A DNA stretch of 6,020 bases from positions 1 through 6,020 of the forward strand of contig CAKMZG010000139.1 of NCBI GenBank assembly GCA_929200335.1, read 5' to 3'. This stretch comes from an uncultured Alphaproteobacteria bacterium (lineage in GTDB: Bacteria; Pseudomonadota; Alphaproteobacteria; Rhizobiales; Rhizobiaceae). The position numbers and the translations under genes were made by a program. Positions 5,516 to 6,020 of the stretch are shown one piece after another (position 1 is the first letter of the stretch; each line of letters starts with the position of its first letter). The notes under the pieces are model-generated. The model searched no databases and had not been told where the DNA came from. It saw only the letters and a program-made list of their open reading frames with translations.

Positions 5516-6020
5516 ATGTCTGATTTAATTGATAATCGAATGCTAACTATATTAGCCAATTTAATGAAACGTAGCCAGTGTGATAGTTTTCCAAGGGACT
5601 TAAGGCGTGCTGTTCGTTCCAAATTGCCTATAAGCACATTTTTAATTTTAAATTTTACACCATCGCAGCCACCAAATTCTTTTTACCATTGGATACCCGA
5701 GCTAAGCTTAAAGCTGCTGTTTGAACAACAATATTTAAAGGGCGCTTATCAACTTGACCCCTTCTATCAGCAAAGTTTAACGACAACTAAATCAGCCATG
5801 CATCGCTTATTAGATATTGCGCCTGATCGATATTTTGCCTCCGAGTATCATCAAGTCTATTATAAAGACACAGGGTTAAATGATGAAATAGGCCTATTGA
5901 TTCCATTGAGCGATGGATCAGTTGGGCATTTATCTTTTGGTCGTGATTTATCAGATAGTAAGTTTTCACGCCGCGAGATGAAAGCATTAAGAATAATCGA
6001 ACCTATATTTATTGAATTAA
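5516..6020 (+). CDS. LuxR-type transcriptional regulator, N-terminal part (runs off the window)
   Basis: An open frame begins MSDLIDNRMLTILANLMKR and continues without a stop for 168 codons to the window edge. The segment YLKGAYQLDPFY (about residues 73-84) is one I associate with a family of roughly 260-residue regulators that carry a GAF/PAS-like sensing domain and a C-terminal GerE (LuxR) helix-turn-helix. GLLIPLSDGSVGHLSFGR fits the end of such a sensing domain. The helix-turn-helix itself would lie beyond 6020, so the assignment rests on the N-terminal half. The ATG at 5512-5514 runs into TGA after three codons. The ATG at 5516-5518 opens the frame, and an ATG at codon 9 is a second option. 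No clear Shine-Dalgarno is present. Its divergent position and shared control region with the polyamine operon suggest it is the local regulator, perhaps sensing a polyamine or a breakdown product. Confidence 0.72.
   Translation, partial: MSDLIDNRMLTILANLMKRSQCDSFPRDLRRAVRSKLPISTFLILNFTPSQPPNSFYHWIPELSLKLLFEQQYLKGAYQLDPFYQQSLTTTKSAMHRLLDIAPDRYFASEYHQVYYKDTGLNDEIGLLIPLSDGSVGHLSFGRDLSDSKFSRREMKALRIIEPIFIEL

Noticed and set aside
5787..5987. Minus-strand frame opposite the regulator
   Set aside because: The plus-strand frame is longer, continues past the window and has family-like motifs; this one is a shadow.
1..6020. CRISPR arrays, tRNA genes, insertion-sequence ends
   Set aside because: No regularly spaced repeats, no cloverleaf landmarks and no transposase frame were seen in either strand.

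Overview
The window is AT-rich and tightly packed. It holds most of one polyamine uptake and processing locus from a Gram-negative bacterium. The solute-binding protein has a plain Sec signal peptide and no lipobox. The deacetylase resembles, from memory, the acetylpolyamine amidohydrolase of the alphaproteobacterium Mycoplana ramosa. An AT-rich alphaproteobacterium is therefore my best guess, but a gammaproteobacterium cannot be excluded from this sequence.

Layout from left to right. Positions 1-399 contain no gene I can support. Positions 400-5380 form one minus-strand operon, transcribed right to left: ATPase (potA-like), permease (potB-like), permease (potC-like), periplasmic binding protein (potD-like), then an acetylpolyamine amidohydrolase of the histone-deacetylase fold. 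The first three genes are joined by 4-bp stop/start overlaps. The binding-protein gene follows after 25 bp with a strong Shine-Dalgarno. The deacetylase follows after a short gap that contains a perfect 10-bp stem-loop. Two of the five genes (potA-like and potC-like) must start at non-ATG codons.

Positions 5381-5515 are a divergent control region. They hold a 53-bp interrupted dyad (5455-5507), a perfect 12-bp palindrome (5408-5419) and a consensus TATAAT for the operon. From 5516 a plus-strand gene runs off the right edge. Its visible 168 residues look like the N-terminal sensing half of a LuxR-type (GerE helix-turn-helix) regulator, although the DNA-binding half lies outside the window.

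How the parts fit (inference): the binding protein captures a polyamine or acetylpolyamine in the periplasm. The two permeases and the ATPase import it. The zinc deacetylase removes the acetyl group inside the cell, releasing acetate and free polyamine. The divergent regulator would switch the set on or off through the dyad. The families are well known; the points worth a second look are the gene linkage, the architecture of the control region, the non-ATG starts and the intercistronic hairpin.
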